From Terriglobus sp. TAA 43 (GTDB taxonomy: Bacteria; Acidobacteriota; Terriglobia; Terriglobales; Acidobacteriaceae), in NCBI RefSeq assembly GCF_000800015.1, contig NZ_JUGR01000001.1, positions 1,426,001 through 1,490,000 of the forward strand: DNA of 64,000 nucleotides, in the 5' to 3' direction. The translations under genes and the position numbers were made by a program. Each line of letters starts with the position of its first letter. Position 1 is the stretch's first letter. Positions 17,342-27,164 of the stretch are shown one piece after another. A model generated the notes under the pieces. The model made no database searches, was not told the DNA's origin, and worked only from the letters and a program-made list of their open reading frames with translations.

Positions 17342-17350
17342 AATGATCTC

Positions 17351-18778
17351 CTAGACGGGAATCGTGATAAGGAATGTTGTGCCCGCATCTTGATCGCTCT
17401 CCAACCAAATGCGACCGCCGTGGGCTTCGACGGCCTGTTTCGCCACAGACAGCCCAATACCTGTTCCGGGCGCACGATGCTGCATCGACTCGGTCCGGTA
17501 GTACCTCTGGAATACAAGCTCTCGTTCCGTTTGCGGAACGTACGAGCCTTCATTGTGAACGGAGAAGATCAAGGCATTGCCTGTTACCCCGACACGCATC
17601 GTGACCGCAGTCGCATCGACGCTGTACTTCAGAGCATTTTCTAACACGTGGACGAGGATCATCCGGAACAGCTCCGGGTCGACGGACACATCTAAATCGG
17701 TCTCGCCGACAATATGAATACGGGACGTATCATATGCCGTCCTCAATTCTCCGATGGCAGCATGAATCAAATCCTCAAGATGTGTCGGTTGGGGTTTGAG
17801 CAAGACAGCCGCGTTATCGAGCTTCGCAGTTCGCAGGAGACGATCCGTTAAATCGGCTAGATACGAGGCTTGCTCTTCGATCGCTCGGGCAAGTTCGTCT
17901 TGAAGAGTGGACAAACTGCCAATCTCGCGAAGACCGGAACTGGATGCAATAATCGTTGTTAACGGAGTCTTGACCGCATGAGCCAGGCCATCAAGCACAG
18001 CGGTACGCAAGCGCTCCGATACGGACTGCGATTCCGCTGCCACCTCCGCTTTCAGTGCGCGAATGCGTTCAAGGTGCGTGGCGACTAATGTGGCAATGGA
18101 ATCGGCAGTAAGCTGATCGATATCCCCACGAAAGAGCATCGCACCTACCGAGCGAACTCCAAATCGCAGGATACGAACACTTTCAAGATGGTTCGGAAGA
18201 TCATAGCTCCGCTCTGCTCGGAAGGCTGCTTGTAAACGATCCGAAGCGTGGCCAGTATCTCCAGAGGAAGTGAACGTAGCTTCACGTTCATCCCAAAGTG
18301 CAACACCCTTGAGTCTCATGCGCTCCTGAATCAGAAAACACAGTTGTTCATCAACAGACGTTTTCCAATCGAGAAGAAGTGCACTGCGAGATAACTCGTA
18401 GAGGGCACGCTGTTCTGCTTCTGAATGCCCAAGCCGATCGGCATTCGCTCGAATACGTCGGGACAGATGGCTTATGAGAAGGGATACAGCCGCAAAGATC
18501 AGGAGAGAGAATACGTCCTGTCTTGACGTGACCACAAAGGAAAATCGGGGCTCGGTAAAGAAGAAATCCAGACCCAGGGTGGCGCACGTTGCAACAGCGA
18601 CCGCAGCCCCAAAACCTGCCCGCCACGCGATGATAACCGTCAGTAGCAAGTACAACGGGATCGTGACCGAAGGCTCAAAGGCGCGGGCGAGAGAGAGAAA
18701 GCCCGTTACCAACACGATCAGACTGCCGCCCAGAGCCCAAACAATCGATCTAAAGGGCAGCTCTCTGATCGAGACCAT
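17351..18778 (-). CDS. KdpD-like sensor histidine kinase with GAF-like linker (second system)
   Basis: 475 residues. DUF4118-type membrane helices span about 10-105 (including LGLDFFFTEPRFSFVV). A GAF-like segment covers about 125-235, then HisKA with LDGLAHAVKTPLTTIIASSS and HATPase_c (VLENALKYS, GTGIGLSVAKQAVEAHGG). Like the first system it lacks the long KdpD/Usp N-terminal half. The H-box reads H-A-V-K-T-P rather than the usual H-D-L-R-T-P. Divergent from the large TonB-dependent receptor at 19041. Confidence 0.9.
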   Translation of the reverse strand: MVSIRELPFRSIVWALGGSLIVLVTGFLSLARAFEPSVTIPLYLLLTVIIAWRAGFGAAVAVATCATLGLDFFFTEPRFSFVVTSRQDVFSLLIFAAVSLLISHLSRRIRANADRLGHSEAEQRALYELSRSALLLDWKTSVDEQLCFLIQERMRLKGVALWDEREATFTSSGDTGHASDRLQAAFRAERSYDLPNHLESVRILRFGVRSVGAMLFRGDIDQLTADSIATLVATHLERIRALKAEVAAESQSVSERLRTAVLDGLAHAVKTPLTTIIASSSGLREIGSLSTLQDELARAIEEQASYLADLTDRLLRTAKLDNAAVLLKPQPTHLEDLIHAAIGELRTAYDTSRIHIVGETDLDVSVDPELFRMILVHVLENALKYSVDATAVTMRVGVTGNALIFSVHNEGSYVPQTERELVFQRYYRTESMQHRAPGTGIGLSVAKQAVEAHGGRIWLESDQDAGTTFLITIPV

Positions 18779-19040
18779 GACAACGCAAGAATAGCGATGG
18801 AGCGCATAAAAAGTCCGTAAAGAAGCCCCTTCCCGCTACACATCGAGCCTTGAAGCGATCCAACCCTCACTCGAAGACGAGGCATGCGGCGAGTGCCTGT
18901 CTTGCATACCGAAGTGCCTAATCCTGCTGCTCTGAAAATAGTTCACATTCTTTACGATTCCTACGACGATCCTTATGCCTTCCTGATCTCATCTGTCTTG
19001 AAATCGCCTTATCGGGGCCTTAACCCGAAGGAGGCTTTTT
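18779..19040. other. divergent intergenic region, kdpD-like / TonB receptor
   Basis: 262 bp with divergent promoters for the second KdpD-like kinase and the Oar-type receptor. GAAGGAGG at 19026-19033 is the receptor ribosome binding site. No convincing operator or RNA structure was seen. Confidence 0.4.
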
Positions 19041-22000
19041 ATGCAGAACTCAATTCAGAAGGAGGGCGATACGCACCGCACGGGCACGGTTTCGACGACC
19101 TCAGTCGCGTATCTTCGCTGGCTCATCCACGCAAAGCGTGCGAGCCACGGCTCATCGACCAAGTGCTCGCTCCGTAAGCACGGATTACAGGCTGTCGTAC
19201 TCTCTCTTGCCATGGCCGCTGTCGCCAATGCCCAATCGACCTTCGGAACCGTACGGGGCACCGTGCAGGATGCAACTGGTTCAGTCGTCCCCTCAGCTAC
19301 GGTAACGGTGCACTCCATGGCAGAAAACACCGACCACATTGTGACGAGTAACGGCGCTGGCGAATTCAACCTCGAAAACCTGAAGCCCGGTCAATACCGT
19401 GTGACTGTACACAGTGATGGATTTGCTGATTCGATCATGTCCTCCGTCACCCTTGCGGCGCGGCAGGAGCTTCGCATCCCGGTGACGCTCGCCGTATCCT
19501 CAAACGGCGAAGTGGTCAACGTAGAAGCGAGCAGTGCCGTCATCAATACGGAAAACGCAGCAATTGGTGATGAGAAAAGCAACCTGGAGTTGACGCAGCT
19601 TCCGCTGAACAATCGTGCCAGCACCACCAGCCCAATCGGCGCACTTGGTCTTTCGCCAAACGTACAGACAGATAGCTCCGGCAACATTGCCATTGGGGGC
19701 GCCAGCTCTTCCATGGTGAACTTCTCCGTGGACGGCATCTCAACCGCGAACGTGCGTTCGAACGGTGCTCTGCAGGACGCGTATCCCTCGCAGGAAGGCA
19801 TCGCGGCCATGAAGATTACGGCCTTCAACAACAATGCGGAATTCTCACAGGTGGGTGACGTAACCTTCGTTACGAAGAGCGGTGGCAACAGTTACCACGG
19901 AAGCCTGTTTGAGTATCTACAGAACGATGCGCTTGATGCGTCGCCTTACGGCTTCAGTGGCAAAGCTCCGAAGCGATTTAATACCTTTGGCGGCTCCATC
20001 GGTGGCCCAATCGCTCTACCGCATATATATGACGGCCACAACAAGACATTTTTCTTTGCCACCTACGAGGGCAATCGCCGCAGACTATCCGTTGCACAAC
20101 AATTCCTTGTACCTACGCAGACAGAACGCAATGGCGACCTTTCGGATCTTGGAGGCCCGCAGATTGCGGCAAGCAGGATCAGCCCAACAGCAAAGGCATT
20201 GCTCGCATACTATCCGTTGCCCAATGTCTCAGGGCAGTCCAACTATAACTACGAGCATTTCCAATCAACACCCGCCAGCACGGATGGCGCCGATCTCAGG
20301 ATCGATCAGACCATAAACAGCAAGCAGTCTATCTACGCACGTTTCAGCCGCAAAAACATCACGCAGAATGTTGCGAATCCGCTGCTGCCAAACGATGTGG
20401 ATAGCATTCACAACCGCAGCCTGCTCGTCTCTCACACCTACACCATCACGCCGCATCTGCTGAATGAGTTTCGCTTCGGCTTCACAAATGTCCTCACCAA
20501 CGTGAACTTCGGAATCAGGGGTATTGATGCATTGCATCAGCTTGACCTGCAGGGTGTTGACACCAGTCAACATCCCAATACCAACGCGTTTCCAACCTTC
20601 AACTTCAGCAACGGCACAGGCTTTACTCAGATCGGTCGCGATAAAACAGGCATAACGAAATCGAATACCATTCAGTTCTCGGATAACGTTACGCTTGCAT
20701 TGGGCAAACATACTTTCAAGGCAGGCATCGACATTCGCCGCGTGCGTTATCAGGATGTGGAATTGTTCCTTCCCTCCGACGACTTTGGTCAGTTCACGTT
20801 CCAATCCACGTTTACCGGCAATGCCTTTGGCGACTTCCTGATCGGAGCGCCAACCAACCTTTTCTTCGCGGTATCAAGCCCCGACGTTGCCGGCCGCGCA
20901 TGGCAGACGGGCGCATTTTTGCAGGATGAGTTTCAAGTCACATCGAAACTGACCATCAGCGCTGGCATACGCTGGACCGTCTTGCCACCCTTCTATCTCC
21001 TTGATGGCGATGCAGCCAACTTCGACCAGCGTACCAACAGCATCATTGTTCCTGATGCTCTTGCTGACACATTGAAGAAACAGAATCTTCAGAACTCAAA
21101 CCTTGCCTTTCAGCAGTCGTTCAACGCTTGTAACCTTGGCTATGGCGCGCTTCCCTGCACAAACTACAAGACGGCGAGTCAGGCTGGCGTTCCTCGCGGT
21201 CTACGCAACACGTATTGGGGCAACGTGCAACCACGCATCGCATTTGCTTATCGTCCTTTCAACGACACAAAAACAGTCATTCGTGGCGGCTTCGGAATTT
21301 TTACCATGACGAACCTTGGCCCGTTGTCCTTCAACAACAGCGGTAACCCCACGTCAAACCTTCACACCTACACCAACTCACTCGTGACGGACGCATCGGG
21401 AACGCATCCGGCCATTCAGTTCCCGCAAACTTCTCCCTCTACAGTCACAACACAATACGGCGGAGGCAGTCTCGACCAGGGTGTCGATCCGAACTATCGC
21501 GATCCGCAGTCGAATCAGTGGAACCTTACGATAGAACATCAGGTAAGCAAAGCCGATACGCTTCGTGCGAGCTACGTGGGCATGCATACCTATCGCCTCA
21601 GCATCACAGAGGACCTGAATCAGATCGCGGCAAGCAAGACTCCATACGCCACCACGACAGCAAGTCCCTATGTCGATCCACGTGCACCGTACCCTAATTG
21701 GTTTGAACTCTTCAGTACCTTCAATGCCGGCCGAGCCAACTACGATGCCCTTGAGTTGGAAGAGCGTCACACGAGTAGCAAGGGCTTGACGTTAGACGCC
21801 AGCTATACGATGGCAAAGAATCTTGCGGACAATCAAGGTGACACGCCAACAGCATTTGCCGGCGAAGTCAACTACGGCATCCCTATCACCGATCGCTTCC
21901 ACGTTGGCAACAACTATGGGAACGTCTCCGGTACCAGGCGGCATCGCGCACTGATCACTGGCGTATACCAGCTACCATTTGGACCCGGCAAAGCACATCT

Positions 22001-22571
22001 CAGCTCTGGCTGGATGAGCCGGGTGTTCGGAGGTTGGGACCTCAATACAGTGACGTTGTTAGAGACCGGCCAATGGCTCACACCCAGCATCAGCCCTGGT
22101 GGCTGTCAGGCAAATGCAAGCAACGATGGAAGTTGTCCAAACACCGGCGCTGGACAATCACAGACCAACGATCAGTCCAACACCAATGTCACCAACCGTG
22201 CGGCGACACTCCGTCCAGATGTGATCTCACGTGATCTCTATCGCGGCCAATCACGACAACAGTACTTCAATCTGTCTGCCTTCTCCGCAACACCAGTGGG
22301 AGCAGGACGCTTTGGAAATGCAGCGGTAGGCATGCTGCAAGGTCCAGGCACCATCGCTATCAGTCTTGGTACCGCAAAGGAGTTCGCGATATACGAAAAT
22401 ATCCATCTGCGATTCGAATCGAGCTTTACCAATGTGCTGAATCACACGAACTTCGCTCCTCCGGCAACACAGATCGATAACCCGTCAACCTTTGGTGTTC
22501 TGTCAGCGGCGCAAACCTCAGAGAACGCGGGTAATAGAACCGGACAAGCGGCATTGCGTTTGGAATTTTAG
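19041..22571 (+). CDS. Oar-type TonB-dependent receptor
   Basis: 1176 residues. A long N-terminal region with signal sequence (AVVLSLAMAAVANAQ) precedes a carboxypeptidase-regulatory-like domain (GTVRGTVQDATGSVVPSATV, FNLENLKPGQYRVTV). A plug domain follows (SSMVNFSVDGISTANV, VTFVTKSGGNSYHGSLFEY), then a very large barrel ending ...QAALRLEF with terminal Phe. This architecture is typical of Acidobacteriota and likely imports oligosaccharides or binds large ligands. Strong GAAGGAGG precedes the ATG. The 40-residue basic extension before the signal peptide is longer than usual, so an internal start is possible, but no better ribosome site was seen. Confidence 0.92.
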   Translation: MQNSIQKEGDTHRTGTVSTTSVAYLRWLIHAKRASHGSSTKCSLRKHGLQAVVLSLAMAAVANAQSTFGTVRGTVQDATGSVVPSATVTVHSMAENTDHIVTSNGAGEFNLENLKPGQYRVTVHSDGFADSIMSSVTLAARQELRIPVTLAVSSNGEVVNVEASSAVINTENAAIGDEKSNLELTQLPLNNRASTTSPIGALGLSPNVQTDSSGNIAIGGASSSMVNFSVDGISTANVRSNGALQDAYPSQEGIAAMKITAFNNNAEFSQVGDVTFVTKSGGNSYHGSLFEYLQNDALDASPYGFSGKAPKRFNTFGGSIGGPIALPHIYDGHNKTFFFATYEGNRRRLSVAQQFLVPTQTERNGDLSDLGGPQIAASRISPTAKALLAYYPLPNVSGQSNYNYEHFQSTPASTDGADLRIDQTINSKQSIYARFSRKNITQNVANPLLPNDVDSIHNRSLLVSHTYTITPHLLNEFRFGFTNVLTNVNFGIRGIDALHQLDLQGVDTSQHPNTNAFPTFNFSNGTGFTQIGRDKTGITKSNTIQFSDNVTLALGKHTFKAGIDIRRVRYQDVELFLPSDDFGQFTFQSTFTGNAFGDFLIGAPTNLFFAVSSPDVAGRAWQTGAFLQDEFQVTSKLTISAGIRWTVLPPFYLLDGDAANFDQRTNSIIVPDALADTLKKQNLQNSNLAFQQSFNACNLGYGALPCTNYKTASQAGVPRGLRNTYWGNVQPRIAFAYRPFNDTKTVIRGGFGIFTMTNLGPLSFNNSGNPTSNLHTYTNSLVTDASGTHPAIQFPQTSPSTVTTQYGGGSLDQGVDPNYRDPQSNQWNLTIEHQVSKADTLRASYVGMHTYRLSITEDLNQIAASKTPYATTTASPYVDPRAPYPNWFELFSTFNAGRANYDALELEERHTSSKGLTLDASYTMAKNLADNQGDTPTAFAGEVNYGIPITDRFHVGNNYGNVSGTRRHRALITGVYQLPFGPGKAHLSSGWMSRVFGGWDLNTVTLLETGQWLTPSISPGGCQANASNDGSCPNTGAGQSQTNDQSNTNVTNRAATLRPDVISRDLYRGQSRQQYFNLSAFSATPVGAGRFGNAAVGMLQGPGTIAISLGTAKEFAIYENIHLRFESSFTNVLNHTNFAPPATQIDNPSTFGVLSAAQTSENAGNRTGQAALRLEF

Positions 22572-22585
22572 GAGCGTCTAAAAGC

Positions 22586-22620
22586 AAAGAGCCGCAGGCT
22601 CGGCCTGCGGCTCTTTCTTT
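22586..22620 (+). terminator. strong terminator after the TonB receptor
   Basis: AAAGAGCCGCAGGC, loop TCG, GCCTGCGGCTCTTT: a perfect 14-bp stem with the T-rich tail TTTCTTT, 14 bases after the receptor stop. Confidence 0.9.
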
Positions 22621-22654
22621 GCCTGGGATCAAAGCATCAAAAGGGTTTTCACGC

Positions 22655-23176
22655 TTACGCGTCTAAACCGATGCTCCTCAGTTTCGACATCATTTTGAAA
22701 ATATGCTCACGGTGTTCCCATCGCCGCCAGCGTCCTACCTCCCTTGACCGCATTGGCATTTTTGTTTTCCAAGCCGCGTCGCCCTCGATATCTTTGTCGG
22801 ATAGCCGGTGGCCGACAATCAAACCCGATCGTTCACTCAGGACGAAATCAGGCCGATCATCCAGAGTGTCCACACAAAGCACATCGGGTATATAGCAGAA
22901 TGTGTCACAAACTGACCAACGCTGTTCATTTCTGCAACGATGACTTAACCGTGCGGACAACCGCGCACTCAATATCAGGTAACGCGCGTTCTGAGTACGA
23001 ATCACATTTGGGGACGAGAACTGGCAGTACTTACAGTCCGGATTGCCCGCGCGTATATTTTTTCGTATCCAACAAATTGCAGCGTACGGAAAAGAGATCG
23101 CCGGTCTTTCCCCCGGAACTCGGCGTTCTGGACATGTGACGAATACTTCCGGTTCCTCGCGTGGACTTTTAAACAT
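22655..23176 (-). CDS. doubtful hypothetical protein, possibly decayed
   Basis: A 173-codon frame in an otherwise gene-free 770 bp. The C-terminal half (TLDDRPDFVLSERSGLIVG... WRRWEHREHIFKMM) looks protein-like, with an R-P-D-F-V segment seen in some nuclease-like proteins. The N-terminal half is Arg/Cys-rich and unconvincing. It could be the remains of a gene or a chance frame. No ribosome site supports the start. Confidence 0.25.
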   Translation of the reverse strand: MFKSPREEPEVFVTCPERRVPGERPAISFPYAAICWIRKNIRAGNPDCKYCQFSSPNVIRTQNARYLILSARLSARLSHRCRNEQRWSVCDTFCYIPDVLCVDTLDDRPDFVLSERSGLIVGHRLSDKDIEGDAAWKTKMPMRSREVGRWRRWEHREHIFKMMSKLRSIGLDA

Positions 23177-23201
23177 TCACTGGCCATTCATGGCCAACTG
23201 T

Positions 23202-23221
23202 GCTTTCTACCAGTAGAAAGC
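23202..23221. promoter_or_regulatory. inverted repeat upstream of the GH63 gene
   Basis: GCTTTCTA, CCAG, TAGAAAGC: perfect 8-bp arms about 125 bp before the glucosidase start. A second short repeat (CTAACT...AGTTAG, 23314-23331) overlaps its ribosome site region. Either could be an operator; no regulator gene is adjacent. The remaining 22621-23344 sequence shows no other feature. Confidence 0.35.
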
Positions 23222-23344
23222 GCTCGCGTCACCGGCTACGTTTCATGTCGAACGCGATGCATATCGGCTATCTCGAAGACCGACATCCTGTGTGGCCGAC
23301 TTTCTATCAATAACTAACTTGTACCAGTTAGGAGCAGAGGCCTT

Positions 23345-26044
23345 ATGCCCATGGATCCGGAATCGGCGAGAGTATCAGAGGCGCGCACCGCAAATGTTCC
23401 CTGGCGCAAGTGGGGACCCTATCTAAGCGAACGGCAGTGGGGAACGGTCCGCGAAGATTACAGCCAGAATGGAGATGCCTGGGACTATTTCAGCCATGAC
23501 CAGGCCCGATCAAGAGCCTACCGCTGGGGTGAGGATGGACTGGCCGGTATCAGCGATGACAATCAGACCCTGTGTTTCAGCCTTGCTCTCTGGAATGGGA
23601 ACGACCCCATTCTTAAAGAGCGTGCTTTTGGCTTAACGAATAGTGAGGCAAACCACGGAGAAGATGTAAAGGAATATTACTTCTATCTCGATAACACGCC
23701 AAGCCATTCCTACATGAAGTATCTCTATAAATATCCGCAGGCGGCGTATCCTTACGAGCAATTGATCGAAGTAAATCGGGGCCGTAACCGTGGAGATATG
23801 GAATTCGAACTCCTTGACACCGGTATCTTTGCGGAGAACCGCTATTTCGATGTACTGGTGGAATATGCCAAGCAAGACCCCGAAGATATCCTGATACAGA
23901 TCACAGCCACCAATCGTGGGCCGGATACGGCCACGATCCATTTACTGCCAACGCTGTGGTTCCGGAATACCTGGTCATGGTCCAAAGATGCCACAAAGCC
24001 ATCCCTGCAGCAGGAGAAGGGGCGCGACGATGTGCAAGTCGTCACAATTTCACATGAGCAGTTAGGCAACGGATATCTATTCTGCGACGGTAATGTACCA
24101 CTGCTATTTACCGACAATGAAACCAATGAGGAACGCATCTTCGGGAAACCCAACCTCAATCCCTACGTCAAGGATGGGATCAACCGCTTTATCGTAAACG
24201 GAGAGCAGGACGCGGTGCGGCCGGCACAGACCGGCACCAAGGCTGCGGCTCATTATCACCTCAATGTGGAAGCAGGAACGTCAGCGGTAGTTCGTCTTCG
24301 GCTGTCTCCACATGCGTCTGGAATTATTCCCTCCCCTTTTGAAAAGTTCGATTCCACGATGCAGAATCGTCGCGAGGAAGCCGACCTCTTCTATAAGAAA
24401 GTCATCCCTGCAATGGCCAGCAGTGGTCAGGCTGCAGTGATGAGGCAGGCACTCGCGGGAATGCTCTGGTCCAAGCAGTTCTTTTATTTCGATCTAAGTG
24501 AATGGCTACGCGAACACGAAGCCAATCCCATGGCGGGGATTCCCACCGAAATGCGGAACAGCGATTGGTTCCATATGTTGAACCAGAATGTGATCTCCAT
24601 GCCAGACAAGTGGGAGTATCCCTGGTTTGCGGCATGGGACCTGGCATTTCATACCATCGCGTTGTCCCTGGTGGATCCCGACTTTGCCAAGAGCCAGCTC
24701 GACCTGATGCTTGAGGACAATTATCTGCACCCCAGCGGTCAGATACCCGCATACGAATGGAACTTCAGCGATGTGAATCCTCCGGTACATGCCTGGGCAA
24801 CTCTCTTTCTCTATCGAATGGGACAAAGCGCAGGGATGGAAGATATTGAATTCCTGAAGCGATCATTTGCCAAGCTCAGCCTCAACTTCAGTTGGTGGGT
24901 AAACCGGAAAGATCGTTTCGGAAATAATCTCTTCGGCGGTGGCTTCCTCGGTCTGGATAACATCGGTGTCTTCGACCGTAGCGCTCCCCTACCCACCGGC
25001 GGTTGCCTTGAGCAGGCGGACGGCACCGCCTGGGTTTCGCTTTTCTGTCAGAACATGTTGGAAATCAGTGTCGAACTTGCCAGCCATGACAGCTTCTTCC
25101 AGGACATGGCGACGAAGTTTGCGGAGCACTTCCTCTGGATCGCCAAGGCCTTAAATCAGACAGGGGCAGAGGGAATGTGGGATGAAGAGGACGGCTTTTA
25201 CTATGACATACTCCGTCTTCCAGACGGCAGTTGTCAGAGGCTAAAGGTCCACTCAATGGTAGGACTGTTGCCGCTGTGCGCTGTAACCATCATCGAACCG
25301 TGGCAACGGGAGCGCATTCCGAGAGTAGTGGAAGCTCTGCGAGAACGGCTGCGCCGTATGCCCGAGTTGCTCAACAACATTCATCCTACGGGCCTGGGCC
25401 ACCTTGGCTACGGTGAGCGCGGCATAGTTGCACTGGTAACCCCTGAACGCTTGCGGCGCATTCTAACGCGCATGCTGGATGAAAACGAATTTCTAAGCCC
25501 ATATGGGATTCGATCTCTATCCCGTTACCATGCAGAACATCCTTACCTGTTCGACGCTGGCGGACGCGAGTATGGCGTATGGTATCTTCCGGCAGAATCA
25601 GACACAGGCATGTTTGGTGGAAACTCCAATTGGCGCGGTCCGATATGGATGCCAGTGAATGGGCTACTGATTCGCGCTCTCCTTTCTCTCTACCTCTATC
25701 ACGGCGACGACTTCAAAATCGAATGCCCAACCGGCTCGGGAAAGCTGATGAATCTATATGAGGTAGCACACGAAATTACGAACCGGCTCACGAAAATATT
25801 TCTGCGCGATGAGAACGGTCGGCGTCCCGTGTACGGCGGCACAGAAACGTTCCAGAGCGATCCGAACTGGAAAGACCACATTCTCTTCTTCGAATACTTT
25901 CATGGAGACAATGGCGCTGGGCTGGGAGCATCGCACCAAACAGGATGGACCGGTATCATTGCCACGCTTATGGATATCTTCCAACGAACGACTGCAGCTT
26001 CCTTCTTAGAACGAGGCAAAAGCGATATCTTTACAAAGCAGTGA
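23345..26044 (+). CDS. GH63-type glucosidase
   Basis: 899 residues, no signal peptide. The N-terminal part (about 1-330) is a beta-sandwich domain starting near WGPYLSERQWGTVREDYS, with LWFRNTWSW. The catalytic (alpha/alpha)6 barrel follows (LWSKQFFYFDL, WEYPWFAAWDLAFHTIAL, GGFLGLDNIGVFDRS, NSNWRGPIWMPVNGLLI, HQTGWTGIIATLMDI). This matches bacterial MGH1-type/GH63 proteins related to mannosyl-oligosaccharide glucosidase, which act on alpha-glucosides. A cytoplasmic location implies hydrolysis of imported or stored glucosides such as mannosylglycerate-type or trehalose-like solutes; the substrate is not determined. GGAG lies upstream of the ATG. Confidence 0.88.
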   Translation: MPMDPESARVSEARTANVPWRKWGPYLSERQWGTVREDYSQNGDAWDYFSHDQARSRAYRWGEDGLAGISDDNQTLCFSLALWNGNDPILKERAFGLTNSEANHGEDVKEYYFYLDNTPSHSYMKYLYKYPQAAYPYEQLIEVNRGRNRGDMEFELLDTGIFAENRYFDVLVEYAKQDPEDILIQITATNRGPDTATIHLLPTLWFRNTWSWSKDATKPSLQQEKGRDDVQVVTISHEQLGNGYLFCDGNVPLLFTDNETNEERIFGKPNLNPYVKDGINRFIVNGEQDAVRPAQTGTKAAAHYHLNVEAGTSAVVRLRLSPHASGIIPSPFEKFDSTMQNRREEADLFYKKVIPAMASSGQAAVMRQALAGMLWSKQFFYFDLSEWLREHEANPMAGIPTEMRNSDWFHMLNQNVISMPDKWEYPWFAAWDLAFHTIALSLVDPDFAKSQLDLMLEDNYLHPSGQIPAYEWNFSDVNPPVHAWATLFLYRMGQSAGMEDIEFLKRSFAKLSLNFSWWVNRKDRFGNNLFGGGFLGLDNIGVFDRSAPLPTGGCLEQADGTAWVSLFCQNMLEISVELASHDSFFQDMATKFAEHFLWIAKALNQTGAEGMWDEEDGFYYDILRLPDGSCQRLKVHSMVGLLPLCAVTIIEPWQRERIPRVVEALRERLRRMPELLNNIHPTGLGHLGYGERGIVALVTPERLRRILTRMLDENEFLSPYGIRSLSRYHAEHPYLFDAGGREYGVWYLPAESDTGMFGGNSNWRGPIWMPVNGLLIRALLSLYLYHGDDFKIECPTGSGKLMNLYEVAHEITNRLTKIFLRDENGRRPVYGGTETFQSDPNWKDHILFFEYFHGDNGAGLGASHQTGWTGIIATLMDIFQRTTAASFLERGKSDIFTKQ

Positions 26045-26214
26045 AGGAACTTACATTCACGACGGGTGGAACCGTTTATTTGCCACGCAAATGCGGTTCC
26101 AATCGTCTTTCATTGATTCCGGGTTATCCAATTAGATCGATAGCCATACACTGTCGCGTGGCAGTCGTGTCTCGTGCCAGACGTAGAAGTCTCGGCGCAT
26201 CGGGCTCTCTGTTT

Positions 26215-26727
26215 TCAAGAAATATTTAAACGTCTGAAAAGAGATCTTCTGATTGCCGCCGCCGCGTCATAACATTCTCTTCGCGTTTCGGCATGAACTA
26301 ACTTCTCAGCGCATCGCTTTCCAACCCACACCATGAAGACATCATCCACCTGGCCAAGGACCGGGATAAAGTTTGGTATTAACTGGATAGGGGAACAGAG
26401 ATACATTACGGGAAGGAACAGCACCCCCCTGGCATACCATGGCGTTCCCGGATGACGCAGCAAGCGATAAAGGAAAATCACATCCAGAACTAAGATGCCA
26501 GCATGCGAAATTAATTTACTCGTAATTGCCACTAGAACGGGGCGCGCTTCTTCTGTACCTTGTTCACGTTCTGCCTCTTTCATATCGATGTCGGCAGCCG
26601 CGACATCGATATGGAACGATTGTTCTGATTTCTGCGCGGTCACGTCGGGAAGTATCTCCGGCATGTATGAAAACTGGGCAGGGATCAATGTCTCAATAGG
26701 CGATGAGCTTAACAAACTCACTGGCAT
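26215..26727 (-). CDS. DUF1232 (YkvA-like) membrane protein
   Basis: 170 residues. The C-terminal half carries the DUF1232 signature: MYLCSPIQLIPNFIPVLGQVDD within a hydrophobic hairpin, preceded by a helix (LISHAGILVLDVIFLY). The N-terminal 75 residues are a variable acidic region. Function unknown; the family occurs in stress and motility contexts. Read leftward from the region that contains two DosR-like palindromes. Confidence 0.82.
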   Translation of the reverse strand: MPVSLLSSSPIETLIPAQFSYMPEILPDVTAQKSEQSFHIDVAAADIDMKEAEREQGTEEARPVLVAITSKLISHAGILVLDVIFLYRLLRHPGTPWYARGVLFLPVMYLCSPIQLIPNFIPVLGQVDDVFMVWVGKRCAEKLVHAETRRECYDAAAAIRRSLFRRLNIS

Positions 26728-26905
26728 TCTCCCCGGCCTGGTTCGCAGGCAAACGCTGTTTCAGGAGGTTGAGTCGTAGACGTATCCGCAGAAAACCATT
26801 TCAACGTTACGAAAACCAAAGAACGCTGACGCTTTCGTATATGTGAATATGACCTGCATCTATGACCAATCCGCAAACAGTTTTCGCTATTCATCCGTGG
26901 TGCCG

Positions 26906-26927
26906 CAATTGGACTTTGGTCCCAATC
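26906..26927. promoter_or_regulatory. DosR-like palindrome, site 1
   Basis: CAATTGGACT, TT, GGTCCCAATC. The core TTGGACTTTGGTCCCAA closely resembles the mycobacterial DosR/DevR box (GGGACTTTNGTCCC type). It is about 180 bp upstream of the DUF1232 gene and 240 bp upstream of the sulfatase. Confidence 0.6.
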
Positions 26928-27043
26928 GTTGTAGTGCTGCCGCCCATTACTGCTACATAAACAAAACAGTGTTTGCATAAAGTGCCAGCTGCAATGCCCG
27001 CAAACTATCGCGGAAGCGTGATTTTCCCATCGAGCTAGTTTTT

Positions 27044-27065
27044 ATATAGGCCCAAGGTCCAATTG
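27044..27065. promoter_or_regulatory. DosR-like palindrome, site 2
   Basis: ATATAGGCCC, AA, GGTCCAATTG. The right half is identical to the consensus half-site and the left half matches in 6 of 10 positions. It lies 100 bp upstream of the sulfatase start. Confidence 0.6.
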
Positions 27066-27164
27066 CTCTACTGCCCACACGCGACTTAGAGTCCACTTCA
27101 GGCGAAGCCATGCTCATGCAGTAGGGTTTCTACGCCAATCCAAAGATTTATGGAGAGAACTAAC

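Larger units (their letters stand above)
26728..27164. other. divergent regulatory region between DUF1232 gene and sulfatase
   Basis: 437 bp without a credible gene. It contains two copies of the DosR-like palindrome (26906-26927 and 27044-27065) and the GGAGAG ribosome site of the sulfatase (27152-27157). The short minus-strand frame 26718-26978 is Ser/Arg/Cys-rich and not convincing. Confidence 0.5.

Noticed and set aside
18884-19177. 97-codon plus-strand frame upstream of the first TonB receptor
   Set aside because: Overlaps the receptor start in another frame and lacks a ribosome site; the receptor has a strong one.
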